From NCBI RefSeq assembly GCF_001021975.1, contig NZ_CP009928.1, positions 3,786,001-3,850,000 of the forward strand: 64,000 bases of DNA, in the 5' to 3' direction. Below the pieces are notes generated by a model. It did no database searches. It was given only the letters and a program-made list of their open reading frames with translations, and had not been told where the DNA came from. The stretch's first letter is position 1. Every line of letters begins with the position of its first letter. The DNA is from Chryseobacterium gallinarum. GTDB taxonomy: Bacteria; Bacteroidota; Bacteroidia; Flavobacteriales; Weeksellaceae. Below, in pieces: positions 54,684 to 63,608 of the stretch. The position numbers and the translations under genes are program-made.

Positions 54684-55973
54684 ATGAAGCAGATCATTTT
54701 AGGGATTATACTTTTCCTGTTGAACCAGAATACAGCCGCACAGCAAAGACATATTTCCAATGACAGTATTCGTGTTTTTTTCAACGAAATTAAAAAGGCA
54801 ACCAGGGAGAAGAGCAATCTTTGGAATAAAGATTTATATAATGCACTACTTTTTGTAGAACCCCAAACCAGAAAGGTTTTTGCCAATGAACCAGATTCTA
54901 TAGGAAGTTTACAGCCTGACCAGAACATGTATACAGGAATTTTGCCGGATAAGGTTAATATAGCCAATACATCTATCAACTGGAATGGGAAAAGGTGGGC
55001 CATGGTTATGCTTCCGCTTCCAGCCCATAAGAAGGACCGGATTAATCTCCTGGCCCATGAGCTGTTTCACAGTGCCCAACCCTCACTCGGATTCGCTCTG
55101 AATAATCCTGATAATAATCATCTTGATCAAATGGATGGGAGAACGTATCTCCGCCTGGAGCTGGAAGCATTAAAAAAAGCAGTTTTATCTTCTTCTGAAA
55201 AAGAAATAAGACAACATCTTATCAATGCCCTGGTCTTCAGAAAATACAGGTATATTCTTTATAAAGGTTCTGATACCAGCGAAAATGACCTGGAACTTAA
55301 TGAGGGAATGGCAGAATTTACGGGAGTAATGATCAGCAACAGAAATAAAAAACAAACTGCCGCTTACCTGGCAGACGGAATCAACCGTTTTTTTACCAAC
55401 CCGACATTTGTCCGTTCATTTGCTTACCATACCATCCCTGTATATGGCTACCTGTTGTATAACCGGGATAAAAACTGGAATAAAAAGATAACCAATACAA
55501 CCAATTTGACCCGTTATTTCATCAATGCATTTCAGATCAGCATTCCTGTTGACATAGAAAAAGCCGTTAAAGATAATATGAATCAATATAATGGAATGAT
55601 AATCTCTCAGGAAGAAACGCAAAGGCATGAAAAGATTAAAAAGATTATTGCTGATTATAAATTTAAATTCATCGAACAGCCCCATTTTGAAATAAAGTTT
55701 GAAAAGATGAACGTCTCCTTTGATCCCAGAAATATCATTCCGATAGAAAATAAAGGAACGGTATATCCGAATATGAAACTTACGGATTCATGGGGAATAC
55801 TGAATGTGGAAAAGGGAGCCCTGATGAGCCCTGATTGGGATAAGGTTTCAATAACGAACCCTGTACGCACAGAAGGAAAGAAAATAACCGGAGATGGCTG
55901 GACTCTTGATCTTGCAAACGGTTATACTTTAGAAAAAGATAAAGCCAATAATTACAGACTTATAAAAAAGTAA
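54684..55973 (+). CDS. Secreted protein with HExxH zinc motif, unknown family
   Basis: A 429-residue protein with a signal peptide (MKQIILGIILFLLNQNTAAQ). LLAHELFHSAQPSLGF (about 113-128) is an HExxH site; LELEALKKAV about 30 residues later could hold the third ligand. The C-terminal 100 residues (from about residue 335) look like a separate beta domain (VSFDPRNIIPIENKGTVYPNMKLTDSWGILNVEKGAL...). It is probably a periplasmic or exported peptidase-like protein. The ADP-ribosyltransferase gene starts 4 nt after its stop, so they form an operon. Confidence 0.7.
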   Translation: MKQIILGIILFLLNQNTAAQQRHISNDSIRVFFNEIKKATREKSNLWNKDLYNALLFVEPQTRKVFANEPDSIGSLQPDQNMYTGILPDKVNIANTSINWNGKRWAMVMLPLPAHKKDRINLLAHELFHSAQPSLGFALNNPDNNHLDQMDGRTYLRLELEALKKAVLSSSEKEIRQHLINALVFRKYRYILYKGSDTSENDLELNEGMAEFTGVMISNRNKKQTAAYLADGINRFFTNPTFVRSFAYHTIPVYGYLLYNRDKNWNKKITNTTNLTRYFINAFQISIPVDIEKAVKDNMNQYNGMIISQEETQRHEKIKKIIADYKFKFIEQPHFEIKFEKMNVSFDPRNIIPIENKGTVYPNMKLTDSWGILNVEKGALMSPDWDKVSITNPVRTEGKKITGDGWTLDLANGYTLEKDKANNYRLIKK

Positions 55974-55977
55974 TACT

Positions 55978-56721
55978 ATGGAATTTTCACCATTCAATAA
56001 AGTAGTTAAACTTTGTATTCAGGGGATGAGTGCAGAGGAACAGGGAAAACCTGAAGAAGCAGTCCGTTTTTTTATGCAAGGTTGGAAGGAAGCAGATAAT
56101 GATCATGAAAAGTTCCTTGCCGCTTATTATATGGCCCGTCATCAGAGGACAACTGCTGATACTTTAAAATGGCTGGAAACAGCATTAAGCCATGCTATAA
56201 AACTCAATGATGATACAGTTAAAAGCGCTTTTCCCGCTCTCTATAGCCGAATTGCCGAATGCTATGAAAAATTGTCAGATCCTGTAAAATCCAGGGAGAA
56301 TCTTGAATTGGCCCGGTTGTATAAGGACAATCCCTCAGATAAGGGTCCTTTTTACCACGGTACAAAAGCCGATTTACAGATAGGTGATGTGCTGACTGCA
56401 GGTGGCCTGTCCAATTATAAATCTGAATTCAAAATGAATCATATTTATTTTACCGCCTTAGTAAATGGAGCGGGTCTGGCTGCAGCCCTGGCAAAAGGAG
56501 AAGGCCGGGAGCGTGTATATATCGTAGAACCCACAGGAAACTTTGAAAATGACCCTAATCTGACAGACAAAAAGTTCCCTGGAAACCCGACCCGTTCGTA
56601 CCGGTCCGAAAACCCTCTGAAGATTATAGGAGAAGTAACAGATTGGGTAAAACCGGATCCCGAAGAACTTCAGAGATTTCGTGATAAACTGGAAAACAGT
56701 AAAGGAGATATTATTAACTGA
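55978..56721 (+). CDS. arr: TPR-like domain fused to rifampin ADP-ribosyltransferase (Arr)
   Basis: A 247-residue protein. Residues 1-118 form a helical TPR-like domain (AEEQGKPEEAVRFFMQGWKEA ... ALYSRIAECYEKLSDPVKSRENLELARLYKDN). Residues 122-247 are Arr: FYHGTKADLQIGD (catalytic His127), SNYKSEFKMNHIYFTA, GEGRERVYIVEPTG and ENDPNLTDKKFPGNPTRSYRS, then GEVTDWV. Arr transfers ADP-ribose from NAD+ to a hydroxyl of rifampin, inactivating it. Standalone Arr is about 140 residues, so the N-terminal half is extra. It is cotranscribed with the HExxH protein at 54684. Confidence 0.92.
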   Translation: MEFSPFNKVVKLCIQGMSAEEQGKPEEAVRFFMQGWKEADNDHEKFLAAYYMARHQRTTADTLKWLETALSHAIKLNDDTVKSAFPALYSRIAECYEKLSDPVKSRENLELARLYKDNPSDKGPFYHGTKADLQIGDVLTAGGLSNYKSEFKMNHIYFTALVNGAGLAAALAKGEGRERVYIVEPTGNFENDPNLTDKKFPGNPTRSYRSENPLKIIGEVTDWVKPDPEELQRFRDKLENSKGDIIN

Positions 56722-56827
56722 TCAGAAAGATAGCAGGCAGTAATAGAGTAGCCTTCTTTTTAAAGAGCAATATCATACAATATTCAGAATTATAAAATAG
56801 AATAAAACCCTCAAATCGGGGCTTATT

Positions 56828-57055
56828 TTAAAATGTGTGAGTTTCGGGTTTGTCCAATATTGCGATAAAGCTGTTTTTGAGTAAATCGGAGGGATAAATA
56901 AACTGCTCTCCCTTTTCACCTTTAACAACGATTGCGGCTTGTTCATTATTTAAACACCTGTCAAGCTGTTCCTGAATCTCTTTAAGCTGGCCATCTTTGA
57001 TATCCAAAGTGTATTTTCCCGTTGTATGGGTAATACTTACGATTTTTTTGTTCAT
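56828..57055 (-). CDS. Small hypothetical protein
   Basis: A 75-residue protein (MNKKIVSITHTTGKYTLDIKDGQLKEIQEQLDRCLNNEQAAIVVKGEKGEQFIYPSDLLKNSFIAIL). No family recognised; alternating strand-helix-strand pattern. It is read convergently with arr. A near-consensus TATCTTTA box lies upstream on the minus strand. Confidence 0.6.
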   Translation of the reverse strand: MNKKIVSITHTTGKYTLDIKDGQLKEIQEQLDRCLNNEQAAIVVKGEKGEQFIYPSDLLKNSFIAILDKPETHTF

Positions 57056-57354
57056 GGTCGGAATTTTAAATCATTTGCCGGTAAAGATAATTTTTTTCCG
57101 TCAAGTTTATTAATGGAATTTATTTAAAGTAACAAATTTTGTCACTTACTTAATATATACAGCTGAAATTAGAATAAAATACTATGAATATTTTGATTAG
57201 CTGAATAATATTTATTATTTTTGGAAAAATGTTAAAGTTTAAGTATATTTTTTCATGCTGTACAAAATATAATTATACTTGCAAGCACACCTAGAAGAAT
57301 CTAATGTGTATAAACTTATGATTCATTAAGTTAAATTAAAAACTAATAATTAAC
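57056..57354. other. Regulatory gap of 299 bp upstream of the second lipoprotein operon
   Basis: Strongly AT-rich. It holds a well-spaced promoter at 57192-57223 that leaves a leader of about 125 nt before the lipoprotein gene, and a weaker TATACTTG at 57274-57281. Confidence 0.55.
57192..57223 (+). promoter_or_regulatory. Promoter of the second lipoprotein operon
   Basis: TTTG (57192-57195), a 20-nt spacer, TATTTTTG (57216-57223). Confidence 0.6.
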
Positions 57355-58014
57355 ATGAAAAAAATTCTATTCAGTATTTGTGTAGTTTCACTTACGATGA
57401 ATTCATGCACAAATACTAATGGTGAAGAAGATTTAGTGCAAAAAGTAAATGTAGAGAACCATCTAAATTCTTCAAACAAGCTTTATAATCAGGAAGTCGA
57501 AAATCTTGCTAAAGAAATTGTTCTGGCTTCTTCAAAAATTATGCTTGATGATTATATAATTGAAACCAATGAGCAGAGATTTAAGGATGACCTTGAAAAA
57601 GGTGGTGTATTTACATCTGAATATGTAACATTTGCAGAAATGGGTGAAGTATTCCAAAATTATTTTGGTATTGATAAAGATGCGACAGTAGAACTATTTA
57701 CTGTTATTTACAATAACCGGAGTTTGATTTCAAAAATTGACAGAGAAGAACTTCAGGCAGCAATCGCGAATGAGGCAGAACTTTATAATTCAACGGTATC
57801 ACCGGGAACCAGATTAATATTTGGGGCTTTGGTTTCAGTAATTAATCCAAAAGGTTGTGGATGGGGTGTTGCAGCAGGAGTTGTAGATACAGCTCTTTCA
57901 GCAGCTGCAACAGCAATAATTTCACCAACAGGTGTTGGAGCAGCAATTGGTGCTGTAAGTACTGCTGGTTACTATGCAGCAACTGTAGCTCAAGCGGTTA
58001 GATGTAAAAAGTAA
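57355..58014 (+). CDS. Lipoprotein with hydrophobic Gly/Ala-rich C-terminus, unknown function
   Basis: A 219-residue protein with a lipoprotein signal (MKKILFSICVVSLTMNSC, Cys18). The middle is charged (KDDLEKGGVFTSEYVTFAEMGEVFQNYFGIDKDATVELFTVIYNNRSL). The last 55 residues are hydrophobic and Gly/Ala-rich between two Cys (KGCGWGVAAGVVD ... AAIGAVSTAGYYAATVAQAVRCKK), like a membrane-active peptide or bacteriocin-type module. I do not recognise a family. Same length and operon layout as the lipoprotein at 9310. The membrane protein gene follows 3 nt after the stop. Confidence 0.75.
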   Translation: MKKILFSICVVSLTMNSCTNTNGEEDLVQKVNVENHLNSSNKLYNQEVENLAKEIVLASSKIMLDDYIIETNEQRFKDDLEKGGVFTSEYVTFAEMGEVFQNYFGIDKDATVELFTVIYNNRSLISKIDREELQAAIANEAELYNSTVSPGTRLIFGALVSVINPKGCGWGVAAGVVDTALSAAATAIISPTGVGAAIGAVSTAGYYAATVAQAVRCKK

Positions 58015-58017
58015 TAA

Positions 58018-58302
58018 ATGGAATCAAGTATAATTTACATTCAAACACTTTTAGCGTTAATTACCTTTTTTATATTATATCAACAGAAGAAAAGAAATAA
58101 AGGGAATGATAACGGTATAAATTTACCTTTAAAGATTATTCTTGTAAGTGTTGTAATATTATCTTTATTATTGCTTATTTTTTTGATTTATAATTATAAT
58201 ATTACCGTTTTTGAATATATAAATTACTTGCATTATTTGCTATTTTGTATTTGGATAATCTTGCTTGTTTATATTTTAGTAAAACATAAAAAAACAGGAT
58301 AA
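58018..58302 (+). CDS. Small membrane protein, 94 residues
   Basis: It starts MESSIIYIQTLLALITFFILYQQKKRNKGN. Three membrane helices (about 5-22, 37-60, 66-88) with short charged loops (QQKKRNKGNDNG). It follows the lipoprotein gene with a 3-nt gap, so they share an mRNA. Function unknown; a partner or immunity role is a guess. Very AT-rich. A hairpin terminator follows. Confidence 0.7.
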   Translation: MESSIIYIQTLLALITFFILYQQKKRNKGNDNGINLPLKIILVSVVILSLLLLIFLIYNYNITVFEYINYLHYLLFCIWIILLVYILVKHKKTG

Positions 58303-58305
58303 TAA

Positions 58306-58338
58306 GAAAGTGGGGCTATAGATCATAGTCCCACTTTC
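58306..58338. terminator. Bidirectional terminator between convergent genes
   Basis: The 14-bp arms GAAAGTGGGGCTAT and ATAGTCCCACTTTC have one wobble pair and a 5-nt loop. Confidence 0.75.
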
Positions 58339-58382
58339 AATTATTTGTTGATCGTATAAATACTCTTACAATAAGCGTATAT

Positions 58383-59237
58383 TTATTTCTTTGCAGGCAG
58401 TAACTGCTTTACTAATGCTTTGAGTTCTTTGATCTCTTCAGACTGGGATCTTAAAGCTTCATTTTCTTTCTTAAGTTGTTGAATATCTTTATTCTGCTGG
58501 ATTGAGTAAAGGGTTAATTCTTCAATTTTTTCCAAAAGTTTAGCATCCATTTCTCCCAGATTTATTCCGTCTTTCTCCACTTCCTTTGCAGAAGGGATAT
58601 TGGGTAGGTGTCCTTTTTCGGCAATGTGTTTTTCTACCTCCTCCAAGGAACGAAGTTGATAATCTTTTTTGAAGACATAATCTGCCCAGCCATTGGCTGC
58701 TGCTACGTCAACTTTTACTTTTTCTGTTCTGATTCCATCTTTTACAAACATCCGGAACTCTGCACAATCTCCACAGACTACCTCAGGATTAGTTCCCAAA
58801 AAAAGTTTTCCATTGGCTCTTAATGACATGATCCACCCATAAGCGGCAGGGGTTGGCCAGCCTGCTACGTCAAGAATTCCGGGATTGTTTTGCTGGTACT
58901 GGGTAAATCTCAGAAAAACAAGAGAGTTCCCACTTGGATGATTGACACCCTCATTTCCTACATAGAAGGTATCAGATAAAATATCTGTCGAAACTTGTGT
59001 TCTTCCTGACACTCTTAAAGCTATTCCGTCTTTAGGAGCTCCTGCAATACCTATATTTCCGGCCGCATTTAAACGAATCCTCTCTATATTATTGGTTTTT
59101 AACACCAAATCTTTGGCGTCTGAGGTTCCCAGAAAATTTGAAGAGGCATCTGTTCCTACATTTCCGGTTAGATTCCAGGATTGCGCAAATGAAAAAAACG
59201 AAGTTAAAATGGCTAATGGTATTAGTTTTATTTTCAT
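58383..59237 (-). CDS. Secreted protein with C-terminal coiled coil (tail-fibre-like repeat protein)
   Basis: A 284-residue protein from ATG 59237, signal MKIKLIPLAILTSFFSFAQ. The N-terminal part has hydrophobic repeat-like strands (SWNLTGNVGTDASSNFLGTSDAKDLVLKTNN, LNAAGNIGIA) as in tail-fibre and trimeric adhesin proteins. The last 70 residues (EVEKHIAEKGHLPNIPSAKEV...LEKIEELTLYSIQQNKDIQQLKKENEALRSQSEEIKELKALVKQL) form a coiled coil. HLPNIPSAKE resembles the end of intramolecular chaperone-type modules. A clear promoter at 59256 supports the start; the longer frame to 59381 is not used. Confidence 0.72.
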   Translation of the reverse strand: MKIKLIPLAILTSFFSFAQSWNLTGNVGTDASSNFLGTSDAKDLVLKTNNIERIRLNAAGNIGIAGAPKDGIALRVSGRTQVSTDILSDTFYVGNEGVNHPSGNSLVFLRFTQYQQNNPGILDVAGWPTPAAYGWIMSLRANGKLFLGTNPEVVCGDCAEFRMFVKDGIRTEKVKVDVAAANGWADYVFKKDYQLRSLEEVEKHIAEKGHLPNIPSAKEVEKDGINLGEMDAKLLEKIEELTLYSIQQNKDIQQLKKENEALRSQSEEIKELKALVKQLLPAKK

Positions 59238-59255
59238 GGTTAAATAAGTTTTATA

Positions 59256-59285
59256 CAAAAATAGGTATTTGTATTTCATCTCAAA
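59256..59285 (-). promoter_or_regulatory. Promoter of the coiled-coil protein gene
   Basis: On the minus strand TTTG (59282-59285), an 18-nt spacer, TATTTTTG (59256-59263), 18 nt before the ATG at 59237. Confidence 0.65.
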
Positions 59286-59447
59286 AAATTTATTTAATAG
59301 AGTGTATAATTTTATCACTTTTCGGTGTATTAAAATTACTATTGTCTGAAAATATTTTAGAAAGAGCGGTTGTTTTACCATAAATTGTATTAAAATTTAT
59401 CAAAAGATTATTCTGTGTACCTTTATGTCAATAGTAATTTGTGAAAA

Positions 59448-60012
59448 ATGAAGAAACAGGTATTATTCATTCACGGAGGTGGTGACAATGGTTACGAAAC
59501 CGACCAGAAACTGCAGCTTTCTTTGCAAAAAAACCTGGGAGGAGAGTATGAAGTGTTGTATCCCGTAATGCGAGCTATAGAAGAAGAAAAACTGGCTGGG
59601 GAATGGCTTGCACAAATAGACAGTGAAATCTCAAAAATTCATGGAGAAATAATATTGGTGGGACATTCTCTGGGTGGCTCTATGATATTAAAATACTTAT
59701 CGGAATGGCGGGTTCCTGTAAATATTACCGGAATTTTTCTCATTGCTCCACCATTTTGGAGTGGAGACCGGGACTGGGTTCAGCCGTTAAAGCTCAAAAA
59801 GAATTTTGCATCACAGCTTTCTCAGGATATTCCTATTTTTTTCTATCAGTGTAAAGATGACGATGTAGTTCCTTATGAGCATTTTGCCCGTTATAAAAAA
59901 GAAGTTCCCTGGGCCAGCTTCCGGGAAATACTGATGGGGGGGGCACCAGTTCAATAATGATGTATCCATTGTAGCTATGGATATTGTTGCAAACTCCGGG
60001 AAGAATCGCTAA
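59448..60012 (+). pseudogene. RBBP9/YdeN-like alpha/beta hydrolase, frameshifted at a G8 tract
   Basis: The frame from 59448 reads KQVLFIHGGGDNGYE (oxyanion region), LVGHSLGGSMIL (Ser nucleophile, about residue 75) and YQCKDDDVVPYEHF (Asp) and stops at 59957. The eight G run at 59936-59943 is one base too long. With seven G, the frame continues GGHQFNNDVSIVAMDIVANSGKNR to 60012, supplying the catalytic His. As read, the product lacks that His. Either the gene is off in this clone (slipped-strand switching), decaying, or the base is a sequencing error. Confidence 0.8.
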
Positions 60013-60215
60013 AGCAATCATATACCGGACAATATTGCCGGTCGGCAGGCATTGTTACTGCATATAGAAACGTAAGAACCTGATGATTTTTAGTATGGAA
60101 AAATTTGATATTTGGAGATTATATGATGTAGGTTAATTGAATATTTTTCACTGAACGGCTCAATTTTTGCAATTTTTTTAATCACCAAAATATTAATCCT
60201 TAAAAACACCAGATC

Positions 60216-60407
60216 ATGGCAGACAATAAATCTAAAAAAGGTAAGTCCGACAGAAATAAGGTAAGCGGATCGGAAAATTACGAAATTCAGTATTTTAAGG
60301 AAAAAATGAACCTATCATCCCAGGCAGTAACGGGAGCAATCCGTGCTACAGGCTCCAATGATAGAAAGGTCCTGGAAAAATACCTGAAAAACCGTCACGG
60401 AAAATAA
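60216..60407 (+). CDS. DUF3606 domain protein
   Basis: A 63-residue basic protein: MADNKSKKGKSDRNKVSGSENYEIQYFKEKMNLSSQAVTGAIRATGSNDRKVLEKYLKNRHGK. The KVSGSENYEIQYFKEKMNLSSQAVTGAIRATGSN core is DUF3606. Function unknown; members often sit next to DNA repair or stress genes, here ligD 45 bp downstream. Confidence 0.85.
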   Translation: MADNKSKKGKSDRNKVSGSENYEIQYFKEKMNLSSQAVTGAIRATGSNDRKVLEKYLKNRHGK

Positions 60408-60452
60408 CAATACTGGCATTCAACAATTCGTTCAACTTTAAAGAATATTGCT

Positions 60453-63167
60453 ATGGGCTTATCTAAATACCGGCAGAAACGCTCGATGAAGAATACACCC
60501 GAACCTTTTGGTGGAAAATCAGACGGTGGTGAACTCAGGTTTGTTATACAAAAACATGATGCTTCGCATCTGCATTATGATTTCCGCCTTGAAATGGACG
60601 GTGTTTTGAAAAGCTGGGCTGTTCCAAAAGGACCATCGCTGGATCCTGAAGTAAAACGCCTTGCAATGATGGTAGAAGACCATCCCTATGACTACCGTAA
60701 TTTTGAAGGAATCATTCCCAAAGGGCAATATGGCGGTGGAACTGTGATTGTGTGGGATGAAGGAACCTATGAACCTGCAGATTCCGAAAAAACTGATCGT
60801 AAAAAGCAGGAAAAAGAACTTTTGCACCAGCTGTATTCCGGGAAGCTCAGGTTTACACTTCACGGTAAAAAACTGAAAGGGGAGTTCGCATTGGTAAAAG
60901 CTCATGGCCGGGGCGATAACGGCTGGCTCCTGATGAAGCTTAACGATGAGTACGCAAGCAGGAAAGATATTACTGAAAAAGATCAGTCCGTTATTTCAGG
61001 TAAGACCATTGCCCAAATGGAAGAGGAGCCGGACAAAGTGTACGGTAAAGAAAGCATCAAAAAAAATTCTGCAGATAAAGGCAAACAAAATTCCAAAAAA
61101 GAAGCATCCGAAATTATTAATGACCAGCTTGAAGCGGTTCCCACACAGCAGAAAGAAGAAGCGGCACACATTGAGCCATTGTTAAAGAAAGCTCCCGGGC
61201 AGAAATTCTATACCCATGTAGAACCTATGCTTGCCACTTTAGTTGATAAACCCTTTGATGATGAGGAATGGGTATATGAGGTGAAATGGGACGGATACCG
61301 CGCTGTTGCGTTAATGAACAAAGGAAAGGTCGAAATAAAATCGCGCAATGACAAAAGCTTCAATGATAAATTTTATCCGGTTTACGATGAACTCAAGAAG
61401 TTCGGTCTGGATGCAATTCTAGATGGTGAAATAGTAGTGCTGGGTGAAGCGGGAACTGCGAACTTCGGCTCTCTGCAGAACTGGAGATCGGAAGCTGATG
61501 GCGACCTTGTTTACTATGTATTTGATATTCTCTGGTATAAAGGTAAAGATCTGAAAGATCTTTCTTTGCTGGAACGCAAAGCAATTCTCCGGGCAGTACT
61601 TCCCGAAAGCACAAAAATTCTTCCCAGCGAACATTTTGAAACTTCCGGTATCACTTTTTTGGAAGAAGCAAAAAAACTTGGGTTGGAAGGGATTATGGCC
61701 AAGAAAAAAGACAGCGTTTATCATACACACAGTCGTTCCCGTGACTGGCTAAAGATCAAAGCTAATAAAAGGCAGGAAGTCGTCATTGGAGGTTATACCT
61801 TAAATGATGATTCCAGTAAACTTTTCAGCAGTATCCTCGTAGGGGTGTATGAAGGAAAGAAATTTATTTATACGGGAAAAGTAGGTACGGGATTTAATAA
61901 AAAGACCCAGCACGAAATGATGGAACTGTTTAAGCCACTCATTACTAAGAAAACCCCTTTTGCAGAAGAACCGGATGTGAACAAGCCTTCCCGTTTCCGC
62001 CCGGATCCACCTCATGCAACAGTCACATGGTTACGGCCGGAGCTTGTGTGTGAGGTGAGTTTTACGGAACTGACAAATGATGGAGTTATGCGACATCCAT
62101 CTTTTGACGGTATGAGGGATGATAAAAGTGCAAAGAAAGTTGTGATGGAAGAAGAAACAGCCACTGAAGAAGCGGTTAAGGAGAATGATGGGCAATCTAT
62201 TATTTTGCCACGTGAAAAAACAGGCCGGAAAACACTTCTTAATCCCAAGGATAAAAGCCAGGTCCGGAAGATAAACCGTCATGAGCTGAAATTCACAAAT
62301 CTTGATAAGGTTTTCTGGCCTAAAGAAGGGATCACTAAAAGAGATCTGATCAATTATTATTACCAGGCAGCCCCTTTTATTTTGCCCTATCTGAAAGAAC
62401 GGCCCCAAAGCATGAACCGGTTTCCTAATGGGATTGAAGGGGAAGGCTTTTATTTTAAAAATGTTACCGACACAGCTCCCGACTGGGCTTCTACCTATCT
62501 GTATCATAGTGATACCGACAATAAAGACCGGCATTACCTTGTAGGAAAGGATGAAGCAACTTTGCTGTATATGGCTAATCTGGGCTGTATAGAAATGAAT
62601 CCATGGAATAGTACTATTAAGAAACCAGATTATCCGACATTCTGTATTATAGACCTGGACCCCGATAAAAATTCATTTGATCAGGTTATTGAAGCTGCTC
62701 AGGTGACCAAGAATATCCTTGATGATATGGGCGTGCCGAGCTATTGTAAAACAAGCGGTTCTACAGGCCTGCATATCTATATTCCCCTGGCTAATAAATA
62801 TACTTATGAACAATCCAAGGAGTTTGCAAGAGTAATTGTAACACTTGTACATAATGAGCTCCCCAAATATACCAGCATCGAACGGACCATTAAGGACCGG
62901 AAGGGAAAAATGTATCTGGATTTTTTACAGAACCGGCCTCATGCGACTATTGCAGCAGCCTATTCCGTACGTCCAAAGCCTGGGGCCACCGTATCAATGC
63001 CATTGCATTGGGATGAGGTAAAATCTGGATTAAAAATCAGTGATTTTCATATCCTGAATGCTATGGAGCGGATGAATAGTGAAGGAGATATTTTTAAACC
63101 CGTTCTCGGTAAAGGAATAGATCTCAAAAAAGTAATTCAAAAATTTGCTCAGGAGCCTGGGGAGTAA
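60453..63167 (+). CDS. ligD: ATP-dependent DNA ligase D (phosphoesterase, ligase and polymerase domains)
   Basis: A 904-residue enzyme in Pseudomonas-type order. The 3'-phosphoesterase domain (about 1-185) has FVIQKHDASHLHYDFRLE and GGGTVIVWDEGTY; the ligase domain (about 255-565) has the adenylation Lys278 in EVKWDGYRAV and EGIMAKK; the polymerase/primase domain (about 610-900) has LDKVFWPKEGITK and IIDLDPDK with Asp734 and Asp736. Linkers are Lys/Glu-rich. It repairs double-strand breaks by non-homologous end joining, with Ku, which is not in this window. It is probably cotranscribed with the DUF3606 gene. Confidence 0.96.
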   Translation: MGLSKYRQKRSMKNTPEPFGGKSDGGELRFVIQKHDASHLHYDFRLEMDGVLKSWAVPKGPSLDPEVKRLAMMVEDHPYDYRNFEGIIPKGQYGGGTVIVWDEGTYEPADSEKTDRKKQEKELLHQLYSGKLRFTLHGKKLKGEFALVKAHGRGDNGWLLMKLNDEYASRKDITEKDQSVISGKTIAQMEEEPDKVYGKESIKKNSADKGKQNSKKEASEIINDQLEAVPTQQKEEAAHIEPLLKKAPGQKFYTHVEPMLATLVDKPFDDEEWVYEVKWDGYRAVALMNKGKVEIKSRNDKSFNDKFYPVYDELKKFGLDAILDGEIVVLGEAGTANFGSLQNWRSEADGDLVYYVFDILWYKGKDLKDLSLLERKAILRAVLPESTKILPSEHFETSGITFLEEAKKLGLEGIMAKKKDSVYHTHSRSRDWLKIKANKRQEVVIGGYTLNDDSSKLFSSILVGVYEGKKFIYTGKVGTGFNKKTQHEMMELFKPLITKKTPFAEEPDVNKPSRFRPDPPHATVTWLRPELVCEVSFTELTNDGVMRHPSFDGMRDDKSAKKVVMEEETATEEAVKENDGQSIILPREKTGRKTLLNPKDKSQVRKINRHELKFTNLDKVFWPKEGITKRDLINYYYQAAPFILPYLKERPQSMNRFPNGIEGEGFYFKNVTDTAPDWASTYLYHSDTDNKDRHYLVGKDEATLLYMANLGCIEMNPWNSTIKKPDYPTFCIIDLDPDKNSFDQVIEAAQVTKNILDDMGVPSYCKTSGSTGLHIYIPLANKYTYEQSKEFARVIVTLVHNELPKYTSIERTIKDRKGKMYLDFLQNRPHATIAAAYSVRPKPGATVSMPLHWDEVKSGLKISDFHILNAMERMNSEGDIFKPVLGKGIDLKKVIQKFAQEPGE

Positions 63168-63209
63168 GAAATTAAAATAGTTATTAAAAGAACCTTAAAT
63201 ACTTTTGTT

Positions 63210-63395
63210 ATGAATGTGAAACGAATATTTGGTACAGTTTTGACCATTTTGGGAATCGGTGGTCTGTTATATGTTGGCAATGGCCTGATTAATAAAGGAG
63301 TCGCTAATACAACTCTTATTGTAGTGGGGGTTATTGGTTTGCTTTTCTTTTTCGCAGGAATAAGTTTAGTCAAGAATACCAGGGACGAGAGCTGA
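63210..63395 (+). CDS. Small two-helix membrane protein
   Basis: A 61-residue protein: MNVKRIFGTVLTILGIGGLLYVGNGLINKGVANTTLIVVGVIGLLFFFAGISLVKNTRDES, with two membrane helices (about 7-27 and 35-55). Similar small hydrophobic proteins accompany stress genes in this order. Function unknown. 42 bp after ligD on the same strand. Confidence 0.7.
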   Translation: MNVKRIFGTVLTILGIGGLLYVGNGLINKGVANTTLIVVGVIGLLFFFAGISLVKNTRDES

Positions 63396-63557
63396 AATCT
63401 GCTTTAAGTTCATCAGATGGAGATTATGCAGGATACAAGAATATATCTTGGGTCCCAATCATAAATTGTATTCTTTTAAACTTTTATGATTCAATCATAA
63501 ATCAAAACAGAATCTGCATAAACAGCCATCAAATACAGTATTCTGGCTACACAAAAT

Positions 63558-63585
63558 AAGCACCTCTGAAAAGAGATGCTTACTT
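63558..63585 (-). terminator. Terminator of the DUF2383 gene
   Basis: Minus-strand arms AAGCATCTCT and AGAGGTGCTT with a wobble pair are followed by a T-rich tail. Confidence 0.6.
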
Positions 63586-63608
63586 ATTAAAATTATAGGC
63601 TGAAAGAA

